Translations under genes and position numbers: made by a program
Notes under the pieces: generated by a model
Seen by the model: only the letters and a program-made list of their open reading frames with translations
What the model was told of the DNA's origin: nothing
Databases searched by the model: none
Part shown: in pieces, positions 42,011 to 49,639 of the stretch
Numbering within the stretch: position 1 is the first letter of the stretch
How the letters are laid out: the number at the start of each line of letters is the position of its first letter
Assembly: GCA_008680965.1 (NCBI GenBank)
Contig: NAKE01000001.1
Location: forward strand, 248,001 to 312,000
From: Collinsella aerofaciens
Lineage (GTDB): Bacteria > Actinomycetota > Coriobacteriia > Coriobacteriales > Coriobacteriaceae
Length of the DNA: 64,000 nucleotides
Reading direction: 5' to 3'

Positions 42011-42799
42011 CTAGGCTCCCTCCTCCTTCCCGTCCTCACCGCCGATGGATACGTCCTTCAGGCGGTACGACCGTCCCGTTATCTTGATCATCGCGCAATG
42101 GTGGCAAAGCCTGTCGGCCACCGCCGAGGCCGTGACGTTGCTGCCGAACACGTCGCCCCACCTGCCCACCGGCACGTTGGTCGTGACGATGGTCGACCGC
42201 TTTAGCGCGTAGCGCCTGTTGACCAGCTGGAACAGCAGGTCGGCGCCCTCCTTGCCGATATCGAGGTAGCCGAGCTCGTCTATTATCAGCAGGCTGCAGT
42301 GCTCGTAGAACCGCATCCTGCGCGCCAGCGCCTCCTTCGCCGAGGCGTGCTTGAGGTCCTCGACCAGCCTCGAGCAGTCGGCGAAGTACACCTGCTTGCG
42401 GGCCATCACCGCCTCGTGGCCTATGGCTATCGACAGGTGGGTCTTGCCGACGCCCGGGCTGCCGACGAGCACGACGTTGTCGCCGCGGTCGATGAACTCG
42501 AGCGTGGCCAGCTGCTCGACCAGCCCGCGCGGCACGCTCGGCTGGAAGCCCCAGTCGAAGTCGGCCAGCGTCTTTATGTAGGGGAAGTTGGCCATCCTCG
42601 TGCGGCGCTCGTCGTCGGCGCGCCGCTTGAGGGCTATCTGGGCGTCGGTGAGCTCGAGCATGGCGTCGACCAGGCCCTTCCTCCCGTCGGCGACGAGCCT
42701 GACGTACTCGGGCACCGACGACGCCATGCCCTCGAGCCCCAGCTCCTCGAGGTTGGCCGCCAGGCGGTTGAGGGGGCTGGCCTGCACGGCGGCGCTCAC
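42011..42799 (-). CDS. istB: IS21-family helper ATPase IstB
   Basis: The product has 262 residues from a GTG at 42799 that overlaps the istA stop (GTGA), giving translational coupling. The open frame extends far upstream, but only as a shadow of istA. IstB features: an N-terminal helical part (NRLAANLEELGLEGMASS), Walker A VLVGSPGVGKTHL, Walker B SLLIIDELGYL and a sensor TIVTTNVPVGRWG. IstB is the DnaA-related AAA+ partner that remodels target DNA for IstA. A stop at 42011 leaves about 105 bp to the element's left end. Confidence 0.93.
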   Translation of the reverse strand: MSAAVQASPLNRLAANLEELGLEGMASSVPEYVRLVADGRKGLVDAMLELTDAQIALKRRADDERRTRMANFPYIKTLADFDWGFQPSVPRGLVEQLATLEFIDRGDNVVLVGSPGVGKTHLSIAIGHEAVMARKQVYFADCSRLVEDLKHASAKEALARRMRFYEHCSLLIIDELGYLDIGKEGADLLFQLVNRRYALKRSTIVTTNVPVGRWGDVFGSNVTASAVADRLCHHCAMIKITGRSYRLKDVSIGGEDGKEEGA

Positions 42800-44034
42800 A
42801 GCGAGCCCCCTATCGAGTCGAGCAGGCCGAGGTTGGCCGCGGCGGCCGCCTCGATGTCGCCGGCGGCGTCGCCGAACCACCGCTTGCCGGCCATGGCCTC
42901 GGCGTAGTGCGCCGGGTCGTAGGCCGGCCCGCCCGCCACGTGCGTGGCCACCAGCTCGCCGCCGACGTAGCAGTCCATCGCGCCGCCGGGCATGCAGACG
43001 ATGCGGGCGGGCCTGCCGATGCAGCGCCTGGGCACCGACATGGGCTCGCCGTGCGCGCTCACCAGCATCGTGGCCGGCACCCTGGCCACGCGCACCACGT
43101 CGCCCATCGCCTCCTCGAGGGCGCGCAGGTTGCCGACGGGCAGCAGCGCGTCCTTCTCCTCCATGAACAGCGCGGAGGGCGGCAGCCCCGTGGTCTCGTT
43201 GGGCTCGGAGTTGCTGGCGTCCTCGATCCGCGCGACGATCTCGTCGATGTCGTCCCAGCCGTCGAAGTCGCCCTGGTAGGCCATGAGCCGCGACAGGAAG
43301 CGGTTCGACGACTCGACCTTGCCCTTCGTCTGGGGGCTGCGCGGGCGGCACAGCTTCAGCTCGAAGCCGGCGGCCTTGGCGAACTCGTACGCGCGCTGGA
43401 CCTTGAGGCGCCGGCCGCCCTTGACCGTCACCAGGGCGGACATGTTGTCCGTGACCCACTCGCGCGGCACGCCGCCGAGCCTCGCGATCGTGGCGTACAT
43501 GCACCTGACCAGGTCATCGGTCGTCCTGGTCCTCGACCGGATGAATATGTGCCTGCGGGAATGGCCCAGCGTCGCCGCGAACACGTTGAACTCGAACAGC
43601 TCGCCGTCGCGGTTCGCCATCTTGACGGACTCCTTCCAGTCGAACTGCAGCTGCAGTCCGGGCGGCGTCTCGAAGCGCGGGTGCGGCTCCGGGCCGCCGG
43701 AGGCCCCGACGGCGATGCCGTTCTTGCGCATGAACTGGGTGAAGGCGTTGTAGCCGGCCAGGTCCTCGCCGGGATACCTGTGCAGCAGCCACTCGTGGAT
43801 GCCCTTCTTGGTGACTCCCGGCAGCTGCGCCTTGGCGGCCACCTCCTCTATGTGCGCGTCGAACGAGCCCGCCCTGTCGCCGCGCCCGTCGCGGGGCCGC
43901 CCGCCCTCGGCCCTCCAGTACGACGCCACGGTGTGCCTGTCCTTGCCGTAGCGCTTCGCTATGTCGCTGAAGTTGGGCTTTATGCCCGCTTCCCTGTACA
44001 TGTCCAACTCTCCGATCAGGTTCTTCTCCGCCAC
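42796..44034 (-). CDS. istA: IS21-family transposase IstA
   Basis: The product has 412 residues. An N-terminal helix-turn-helix (DIAKRYGKDRHTVASYWRAE) is followed by a DDE core with D in LQLQFDWKESVKM, D in EWVTDNMSALV and E in QTKGKVESSNRF. A C-terminal Mu-type beta-barrel and a small tail follow. It starts 160 bp inside the right end of the element. It has no frameshift or stop and pairs with IstB. Codon use and GC content are like those of the host's high-GC genes, so the source is probably a related actinobacterium. Confidence 0.94.
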   Translation of the reverse strand: MAEKNLIGELDMYREAGIKPNFSDIAKRYGKDRHTVASYWRAEGGRPRDGRGDRAGSFDAHIEEVAAKAQLPGVTKKGIHEWLLHRYPGEDLAGYNAFTQFMRKNGIAVGASGGPEPHPRFETPPGLQLQFDWKESVKMANRDGELFEFNVFAATLGHSRRHIFIRSRTRTTDDLVRCMYATIARLGGVPREWVTDNMSALVTVKGGRRLKVQRAYEFAKAAGFELKLCRPRSPQTKGKVESSNRFLSRLMAYQGDFDGWDDIDEIVARIEDASNSEPNETTGLPPSALFMEEKDALLPVGNLRALEEAMGDVVRVARVPATMLVSAHGEPMSVPRRCIGRPARIVCMPGGAMDCYVGGELVATHVAGGPAYDPAHYAEAMAGKRWFGDAAGDIEAAAAANLGLLDSIGGSL

Positions 44035-44200
44035 GGCCCGCTCCTCCCGAAAGCATCGTTCGCTCGTCGATCGAAGCGTAAGCCCCGGCGTTGGTGGAAA
44101 TGGTGAAAATGCGTTGGCGCAAATGGCGGGATTGCGTTGGCATGATTGGTTGTTGAGCGTTGGTCAAAATGGTTGTTTTTACAGTAGCGCTAACACGAGG

Positions 44201-44724
44201 TCGAGGCGGCCGCCGAGACGCGCGACGATCTCCTCGCCGAGTACAGGGCCGCCGTCGCGGCGGGCCCCCTCTCGGCGGAGGTCGAGGCACTCCAGTCGAT
44301 CAAGGGGTGCGGGTTCGCGCTCGCCGCCGCCTTCGCGTCCGAGGTCGGCGACTTCTCGAGGTTCCGCTCCGGCAGGCAGGTGACGTCCTACTTCGGCCTC
44401 GCCCCGAAGCAGAGGTCGAGCGCGGACTCCGTGCGCCTCGGCGGGATCAGCGGGGCCGGCAACGCCCTCGTCAGGAGGTTGGCTGTCGAGGGGTCCTGGA
44501 GCTACGTCCAAGCGAGCCACCAACCGAAGCTGATGCCCAAGGGCAGCGGCGTCCCGCTCGAGGTAAGGATGCACGGGAGGAAGGGTTCCGAGCGCCTGCT
44601 CCGGCGCCGCGAGGAGATGCTCGCCAGGGGCATGCCCCAGGCGAAGGCGAACGCCGCCACCGCCGCCGAGCTCGTGAGGTGGCTGTGGGCCCTCGGCGCG
44701 ATGTGCCGGGAGGCAACCGAATAG
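44201..44724 (+). pseudogene. IS110-family transposase, C-terminal part (Transposase_20 domain), separated by IS21
   Basis: This encodes the last 174 or so residues of the transposase begun at 41308. It carries the helix-hairpin-helix-like SIKGCGFALAAAFASEVGD, FRSGRQVTSYFGLAPKQ and the nucleophile segment VRLGGISGAGNALVRR with the catalytic Ser. The tail after RKGSERLLRRREEML ends in TAG at 44722-44724. It has no start of its own and is probably not expressed as a stable protein. Confidence 0.88.
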
Positions 44725-44987
44725 ACATAGCCCCCGTCCCGGCGAGCCGGGCAGCCTTCGGGGATACCCCCGCTTTCGCTGGGCGCGCGGCGGCGGCCGC
44801 ATGCGCGTAGTCAGACTTGGGGAGCCCCACCGAAGGAGAGGATTGCGGGCCGCCGGAGCGGTATCCGCGGATATGAGACTGAGCCGAAGGCGTCGACGAC
44901 ATGCCGGGGGCGGACCGGGACGGGTTCAACGGCAGGCCCCGCCGACCGATTGCAAGCGGTCGGCGGGGCCATTGTGGCTCTTGACAG
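44725..44987 (+). ncRNA. Candidate bridge/seekRNA region of the IS1111-like element
   Basis: This 263-bp stretch between the transposase stop and the right subterminal repeat has no gene. It is GC-rich and contains several possible hairpins, the strongest being GGCCCCGCCGACCG (around 44936) with its complement up to 44970. In the IS1111 group the guide RNA that pairs with target and donor is encoded at this position. Location and structure fit; the guide loops were not resolved by eye. Confidence 0.45.
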
Positions 44988-45104
44988 CGGATTGGGTCAT
45001 ATGAGCGAAAACCCGTACACGCGAGCAAGGTGACGTGAAATGAAAGGGCGCAGACCTTATGGTCGCGCCCTTGAAATTGAACGTCAGATTGCCGTGTGTA
45101 CGGG

Positions 45105-45150
45105 TTTGCAGCATCGAGCCGTTACGCGGTTTGGTAAAACCGCGTAACAA
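45105..45150. repeat. 40-bp repeat with ACGCGGTTTGGTAAAACCGCGT hairpin, copy 1
   Basis: TTTGCAGCATCGAG is followed by the hairpin at about 45121-45147 (ACGCGGTTT pairs with AAACCGCGT around GGT). It lies directly below the yqeY stop and may terminate that gene. A second copy in inverted orientation is at 63298-63341. Confidence 0.8.
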
Positions 45151-45151
45151 A

Positions 45152-45595
45152 TTACGCGAGTTTGGCTCCGACGATCTTGGCCGCGGCAGGCTTATCGAAG
45201 TTGCCGCCGGTGGCCTTGCCGAGTGCTCCCATGACCTGGCCCATCTGCTTCTTGGAAGTAGCGCCCAGCTCGGCGATGACCTGCTCGATCAGGGCCTCGA
45301 GCTCCTCGCCCGAAACCTGCGCGGGCAGCAGGCTCTCCAGAATCTTGACCTGCTCGGTCAGGTTGTCGGTACGCTCCTGGTCGGTGCCGGCCTTGATGGA
45401 CATCTCCAGCGTCTCGCTCGTCTGCTTGATCAGACGCTTGATCATGCTGTTGACGTCTTCCTCGGTCACATCGCGGCGCTCGTTAACCTCGATATTCTTC
45501 ACCTCGGCCTTGACCTGGCGAATGATGGACAGGCGAACCTTGTCCTTGGCCTTCATGGCCGCGATCATTTCTTTCTGTAGCTCTTCGTTGGTCAT
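45152..45595 (-). CDS. yqeY: GatB/YqeY domain-containing protein
   Basis: The product has 147 residues and is the stand-alone YqeY, related to the tail domain of the GatB amidotransferase subunit. Typical stretches are KEMIAAMKAKDKVRLSIIRQ, NSMIKRLIKQTSETL and LPAQVSGEELEALIEQVI, and the end GKATGGNFDKPAAAKIVGAKL. A role in tRNA-dependent amidation or tRNA binding is inferred from the fold only. The ATG at 45595 follows AGAGAGGATTTGCAG; the longer start at 45631 lacks a site. The foldase gene ends 54 bp upstream. Confidence 0.92.
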   Translation of the reverse strand: MTNEELQKEMIAAMKAKDKVRLSIIRQVKAEVKNIEVNERRDVTEEDVNSMIKRLIKQTSETLEMSIKAGTDQERTDNLTEQVKILESLLPAQVSGEELEALIEQVIAELGATSKKQMGQVMGALGKATGGNFDKPAAAKIVGAKLA

Positions 45596-45649
45596 CTGCA
45601 AATCCTCTCTAATAGCGTGGGCGGCACTCACGCGAGCACCGCCCCATGG

Positions 45650-46870
45650 TTACTCAGTCTTCGACGAATCGTCGGTCGAACTCTTGGTGACGCCCTTCAG
45701 ACTCACGTTATAGGGTACGTCCTTGGGCATGGGGTTGACGGTGATGTCGGCATCCTTCTTGTACTGCTCCAGCCACTCGCTGTACGCGGTGCTGGCCGCT
45801 TGCGTCTTCACCACGTTGGAGACGTACTTTTTGATGTCCTTGGGCACCTGGTTGATGTCATCAACCTGATTATCGACATGGAAGTAGTCGGTGCACTTGA
45901 TGATGTGGTAGCCATAGGTCGACTCGACGACTTCGCTCACGTCGCCCTTGTTGAGTCCCTCGAGCGCCGTCTGGTAGCTGTCGACGAAAGTGGTGAGCTT
46001 ATCCCAGCCCACATCGCCCTTCTTCTCCTTGGAACCGGTGTCCTCGGAGTACTGCTCAACGGCGTCCTCAAAGCTCAGCTCACCGGAGTTGATCTTGTCC
46101 AGGCACTCCTGTGCCTTGGCCTTGGCGGCAGCCTTGTCCTCGTCGGAAGCGTCGGAATCAACCTTGATCAGGATGTTCGACGAGCGGCGAGCATCGTTGT
46201 AGTTAGACAGGTTCTCGTTGATGTAATCGACGATCTCGCTGTCCTTGGGCTTGCTGGTGGGCGCCACGGCATCCTTGAGTTTCTGCTGCGCCAGGCTCTC
46301 CTTGAGCGAATCCTTGTAGGTGTCCTCGGTATAGCCGTAGGTCTTGAGGGTCTTCTTAAAGGCCTTGGCACCGCCCGCGCTCTTGCACGCGTCCTTCCAA
46401 GCCTTCTCGACCTCCTCGTCCGACACCGTCACGCCGTTCTCCTTCTGTGCCTGCTGAAGCAGAATCTGCTGCGTGTAGGAGTCGATGAGCTGCTTGCGGT
46501 ACTTCTTGGGCGTGAGGTCGTTGTCAACCAGATACTGCGCCCAATCCTCATCCTTGGTGTAGCCGTAGGACGTGCGCATGCTCATGATCTGCTTGGTCAC
46601 GGTGTCCTCGGTAAGGTTGGTGCCGTTGATAGTGGCAGCAACACCGCCGGTCAGCTTGTAGCCCGAGGTGTCCTCAGCCTGCGACATAAGGCCGGAGCAC
46701 GCCATCGCCGAGACAGAAAGCAGCATCGCCAGCACGCCGATGACCACCAGAACGATCTTGACGGTCTTAGACACGCGGGTCTTGCGCTGCTTCTTGCGAG
46801 AGCTGGAGGCGGCGCGAGCCTGCTGCTCGGGCGTCGGCTCGGGTGCGGGGTTCTTTTTCTTATTTGCCAT
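45650..46870 (-). CDS. Membrane-anchored PrsA/SurA-type peptidyl-prolyl isomerase foldase
   Basis: The product has 406 residues. A 40-residue Pro/Lys-rich cytoplasmic tail precedes one hydrophobic segment (VKIVLVVIGVLAMLLSVSAM), followed by AC; the context is not a standard lipobox, so a membrane anchor is more likely than a lipoprotein. A SurA-N-like region (about 85-235) leads into a parvulin PPIC domain (about 250-360) with NILIKVDSDASDEDKAAA, FEDAVEQYSEDTGS, GDVGWDK and STYGYHIIKC. It would assist folding of exported proteins outside the membrane. The start at 46870 is chosen at MANKKKNP. Confidence 0.88.
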   Translation of the reverse strand: MANKKKNPAPEPTPEQQARAASSSRKKQRKTRVSKTVKIVLVVIGVLAMLLSVSAMACSGLMSQAEDTSGYKLTGGVAATINGTNLTEDTVTKQIMSMRTSYGYTKDEDWAQYLVDNDLTPKKYRKQLIDSYTQQILLQQAQKENGVTVSDEEVEKAWKDACKSAGGAKAFKKTLKTYGYTEDTYKDSLKESLAQQKLKDAVAPTSKPKDSEIVDYINENLSNYNDARRSSNILIKVDSDASDEDKAAAKAKAQECLDKINSGELSFEDAVEQYSEDTGSKEKKGDVGWDKLTTFVDSYQTALEGLNKGDVSEVVESTYGYHIIKCTDYFHVDNQVDDINQVPKDIKKYVSNVVKTQAASTAYSEWLEQYKKDADITVNPMPKDVPYNVSLKGVTKSSTDDSSKTE

Positions 46871-46937
46871 AGTTGGCCTTTCGCATAACGAATCGAACAA
46901 ACGCCATTGTGTCACAACGCAGCCCCCGCGGCACGCT

Positions 46938-47092
46938 TGGTGCATTGGGGACAGGTTAATCTGCACCATTTTGGTGCAAAGGGGACAGCTCTGGCAGCCG
47001 GCAGTTAGGGACGTTCCTTTTCTGCCGACAGTTAGAGACAGTCCCCAAGTGCCGGCACATAAGGAACGTCCCTAGGTGCCGGTTTAGCCCCA
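46938..47092. repeat. Cluster of REP-like GGGGACAG / GGGACGTTCC palindromes
   Basis: From 46938, TTGGTGCATTGGGGACAGG with GCACCATTTTGGTGC resembles 15390-15455. From about 46999, GCCGGCAGTTAGGGACGTTC pairs with GAACGTCCCTAGGTGCCGG near 47066-47083, with an inner GACAGTCCCCAAGTGCC. All heads contain GGGAC or GTCCC. There is no gene in 46871-47094. Confidence 0.8.
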
Positions 47093-47094
47093 CC

Positions 47095-47559
47095 TTAGAA
47101 GTGACGGCGGATGGCGTCGACCATGCCCTGGGGCGTGGTCTGGCCGAGCACGTCGGCTGCGGCATCGGCGTCCATAAAGATATTCATGAGCGCCTGCAGG
47201 GCCTCGACCTGGCCGCCCGGCTCGGCAATGCCCAGGTTGATGACGATCTGCGCCGGCACCGGAGCGCCCATGCCAGCCATAGCGTTAAATATCACGGGCG
47301 CGGCGGGCTTCACCACCGCGATATAGGGCTTGGCCACAAACCCCGGATCGGTATGCGGAATGGCAATGTTTACCGCCGGCATGGCAAGACCCGTGGGATA
47401 GGCATCCTCGCGCGTGCGAACGGCGTCGAGCCAACCGTCGGCAATGTAGCCGCGCGGAGCAAGCTCACTCTCGAGTTGCGCAAACACCTCACCCGGCGTC
47501 GCACACTCCCAATCAAAAAACACCAGCTCAGGCGTAAACAGCGCTTCGTTATCCGCCAT
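47095..47559 (-). CDS. PTS system EIIA component (fructose/galactitol class)
   Basis: The product has 154 residues. It fits PTS_EIIA_2: the phosphorylated His lies in NIAIPHTDPGFV, preceded by REDAYPTGLAMPAVN and followed by a VINLGIAEP segment. The LTPELVFFDWE-like start and GMGAPVPAQI resemble galactitol-type GatA. No EIIB or EIIC is in the window, so it is an orphan that may phosphorylate a permease encoded elsewhere or act as a regulator. There is a plausible start at 47559 after GAGAGG. Confidence 0.85.
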   Translation of the reverse strand: MADNEALFTPELVFFDWECATPGEVFAQLESELAPRGYIADGWLDAVRTREDAYPTGLAMPAVNIAIPHTDPGFVAKPYIAVVKPAAPVIFNAMAGMGAPVPAQIVINLGIAEPGGQVEALQALMNIFMDADAAADVLGQTTPQGMVDAIRRHF

Positions 47560-47684
47560 GCGCTCACCTCTCTCACCTAGTCATTCAGGAACGTCCCCGA
47601 TGACCACCCAAAACAAAAGGTGGCCACGCGCGCCTTGGCGCCAATGACCACCCTGACCACTCAACTAAATTGTACTGTGCGCCG

Positions 47685-48386
47685 CTAGCCGCGGGGCGCA
47701 TCAATTGCCACCTTGCCGCTCTCCAGCACGTGGACGCGACCGTCGGCGAGCATCTGCACGACCTCGGGATACAGCACATGCTCGATCGCGTGGATGTGCT
47801 CCTCGAGCGTGTCGACGTCCCAGCCTTCCTCGACGGCCAGCGCGCGCTGGGCGATGATGGGGCCGTTGTCGTAGACCTCGTTGGCAAAGTGCACGGTCAC
47901 GCCGGTCACCTTGACGCCGCGCGCAAAGGCATCGTCGATCGCATGCGCGCCGGTAAAGCTCGGCAGCAGCGCCGGATGCAGGTTCACCACGCGGTTGGGA
48001 AACGCCGCCAGCAGCGGCGTGTGCACCATGCGCATGTAGCCGGCCATGACCACATACTCGCAGCCGCGCTCGAGCAGCTCGTGCGCGATGATCTCGTCGG
48101 CGGCGATGGGGTCGGCATAGACATCCTTGGACAGCGTCAGCGTCTGGATGCCCGCACGCTCGGCACGCTGCAACCCCTTGGCCGAGGGACGGCTCGACAC
48201 CACCAGCTCAATCGAAGCATTGAGCTTGCCGGCAGCGATCAGGTCAATCAGCGCCTGCAGGTTGGTGCCAGAGCCGCTGATGAGCACGCCGATCTTGAGC
48301 GGCTCGGCCATATCGGTGCCGGTCGGACGGGTGTAGGGAACAAAGCCCAGGCCCTCGGCGGCAGCCATCTGCTCGTTAGCGCTCAT
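47685..48386 (-). CDS. purN: Phosphoribosylglycinamide formyltransferase PurN
   Basis: The product has 233 residues and transfers formyl from 10-formyl-THF to GAR (third step of IMP synthesis). The mature core begins at about residue 27 with PLKIGVLISGSGTNLQALID. The catalytic Asn-His-Asp are seen in VNLHPALLPSFTGAHAIDD and VTVHFANEVYDNGPII. The extra 26 N-terminal residues are real only if ATG 48386 is used, which overlaps the purM stop by 11 bp; a Met 25 codons later would give a conventional start. Order purM-purN is a common operon. Confidence 0.94.
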   Translation of the reverse strand: MSANEQMAAAEGLGFVPYTRPTGTDMAEPLKIGVLISGSGTNLQALIDLIAAGKLNASIELVVSSRPSAKGLQRAERAGIQTLTLSKDVYADPIAADEIIAHELLERGCEYVVMAGYMRMVHTPLLAAFPNRVVNLHPALLPSFTGAHAIDDAFARGVKVTGVTVHFANEVYDNGPIIAQRALAVEEGWDVDTLEEHIHAIEHVLYPEVVQMLADGRVHVLESGKVAIDAPRG

Positions 48387-49479
48387 CGGAGTACACGACC
48401 TTACCGGAGCCCTCGACGCACTCGCCCACGCGGAACGGCTTCTCGCCCAGCGCGACCAGGGCCTCGGTCACGGCGGCCTCGTCCTCGGGGGCAACAATCA
48501 GGCACAGGCCGACGCCCATGTTGAAGGTCTTGCATGCCTCGTTGGGCGCAAGCTCGGCCTGGCGCGACACGTAGGTGATGACGGGCGGGACGTCCCAGCC
48601 CATCTCAGCGCCGTTGCGGGTGACCACAGCGTCGACGTCGTCGGCGAGCGCGCGGTTGAGGTTCTCGGTGATGCCGCCGCCGGTGATATGGGCAATCGCA
48701 TGCACCGGAGCGCCACCACGCAGCAGCTCAAGAATCGGCTTGACGTAGATGCGCGTGGGGGCCAGCAGGCCGTCGGCAAGCGAGGCGCCACCGAGCTCCT
48801 CGAGCGGACGGCTCAGCTCCTCGGCCTTAGCGGCGGCCTCGGGCGTGCCCGGCTTGATGCCGTCGACGCCGATGACCTTGCGCACGAGCGAGTAGCCGTT
48901 GGAGTGCACGCCGGTGGAAGGCAGGCCCAGGATCACATCGCCCGGGCGAACGTTCGCGGGGTCGAGCATCTTGGGACGATCGACGACGCCCACGGTAAAG
49001 CCGGCGAGGTCGTAGTCGGCCGGAGCCATAACGCCCGGGTGCTCGGCCATCTCGCCGCCCACGAGCGCGCAGCCCGCGAGCTTGCAGCCGTCGGCCACGC
49101 CCTTGATGATCTTTGCCATGTGCTCGGCCTCGATGTGACCGATGGCAACGTAGTCCAGGAAGAACAGCGGCTCGGCGCCCGAAGCCAGAATATCGTTGAC
49201 GCACATAGCGACCAGGTCCTGGCCCACCGTCTCGTGACGGTCCATGATCTGGGCGAGCACGAGCTTGGTGCCCACGCCGTCGGTACCGCTGATCAGGATC
49301 GGGTCTTCCATATCCTTAAGCGCGGCGGCCGAGAACAGGCCACCAAAGCCACCGATGCCGCCGATAACCTCGGGGCGATTGGTGTCCTTGACCATTTGCT
49401 TAATCGCGTCGACGGCGCGGCCGCCCTCGGCGGTATCGACGCCGGCGTCCTCGTACGTCACATGCTTGCTGTCGCTCAT
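48376..49479 (-). CDS. purM: Phosphoribosylformylglycinamidine cyclo-ligase PurM
   Basis: The product has 367 residues. It closes the imidazole ring of AIR using ATP. Recognisable segments: YEDAGVDTAEGGRAVDAIKQ, GIGGFGGLFS, LISGTDGVGTKLVLA, DLVAMCVNDILASGAEPLFF and the C-terminal NMGVGLCLIV. The length fits the family (about 345). The gene reads into purN with an 11-bp overlap. A gap of 157 bp separates it from purF, holding a palindrome. Confidence 0.96.
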   Translation of the reverse strand: MSDSKHVTYEDAGVDTAEGGRAVDAIKQMVKDTNRPEVIGGIGGFGGLFSAAALKDMEDPILISGTDGVGTKLVLAQIMDRHETVGQDLVAMCVNDILASGAEPLFFLDYVAIGHIEAEHMAKIIKGVADGCKLAGCALVGGEMAEHPGVMAPADYDLAGFTVGVVDRPKMLDPANVRPGDVILGLPSTGVHSNGYSLVRKVIGVDGIKPGTPEAAAKAEELSRPLEELGGASLADGLLAPTRIYVKPILELLRGGAPVHAIAHITGGGITENLNRALADDVDAVVTRNGAEMGWDVPPVITYVSRQAELAPNEACKTFNMGVGLCLIVAPEDEAAVTEALVALGEKPFRVGECVEGSGKVVYSDER

Positions 49480-49597
49480 CTGAGCCTTCCTCTCCCACTA
49501 CCGTCGCGCCGCGCGGGCGCCAAACGGTGCTCATAGATGCGTTCGATTTGGCGCGCGCCATAACAGCACGCGCCGTCATATCAACAAAACAGCAGGT

Positions 49598-49639
49598 AAA
49601 ACCTACCAAAATATACCTGTCCCCATATGGCAGGTTTTA
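49598..49639. repeat. Single-hairpin relative of the 34083-34285 element
   Basis: AAAACCTACCAAAATATACC, then TGTCCCCATATGGCAGGTTTT, pairs end to end (AAAACCT with AGGTTTT). It differs from the arm at 34243-34283 at only a few positions. It overlaps the purF stop codon region and may act as its terminator. Confidence 0.8.

Larger units (their letters stand above)
41906..44195 (-). mobile_element. IS21-family insertion sequence, complete, 2290 bp
   Basis: Both ends start TGTTAGCG (41906 and, inverted, 44195). A 5-bp target duplication CGAGG lies at 41901-41905 and 44196-44200. Several copies of a CACCAACG/CGCCAACGC-type motif lie inside each end, as in IS21 transposase-binding sites. istA and istB are both intact on the minus strand. 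Confidence 0.95.
41144..45007 (+). mobile_element. IS110-family (IS1111-like) element, interrupted by an IS21-family element
   Basis: Subterminal 13-bp inverted repeats ATGACCCAATCCG (41185-41197) and its complement (44988-45000) flank one DEDD transposase gene; such repeats mark the IS1111 group. ATGAGCG occurs at 41144-41150 and 45001-45007 and may mark the crossover, so the ends are estimates. Removing the IS21-family insert gives about 1.56 kb, a normal size. Confidence 0.82.

Noticed and set aside
42907..44106. 399-codon plus-strand frame across istA
   Set aside because: It is antisense to a clear DDE transposase; composition only.
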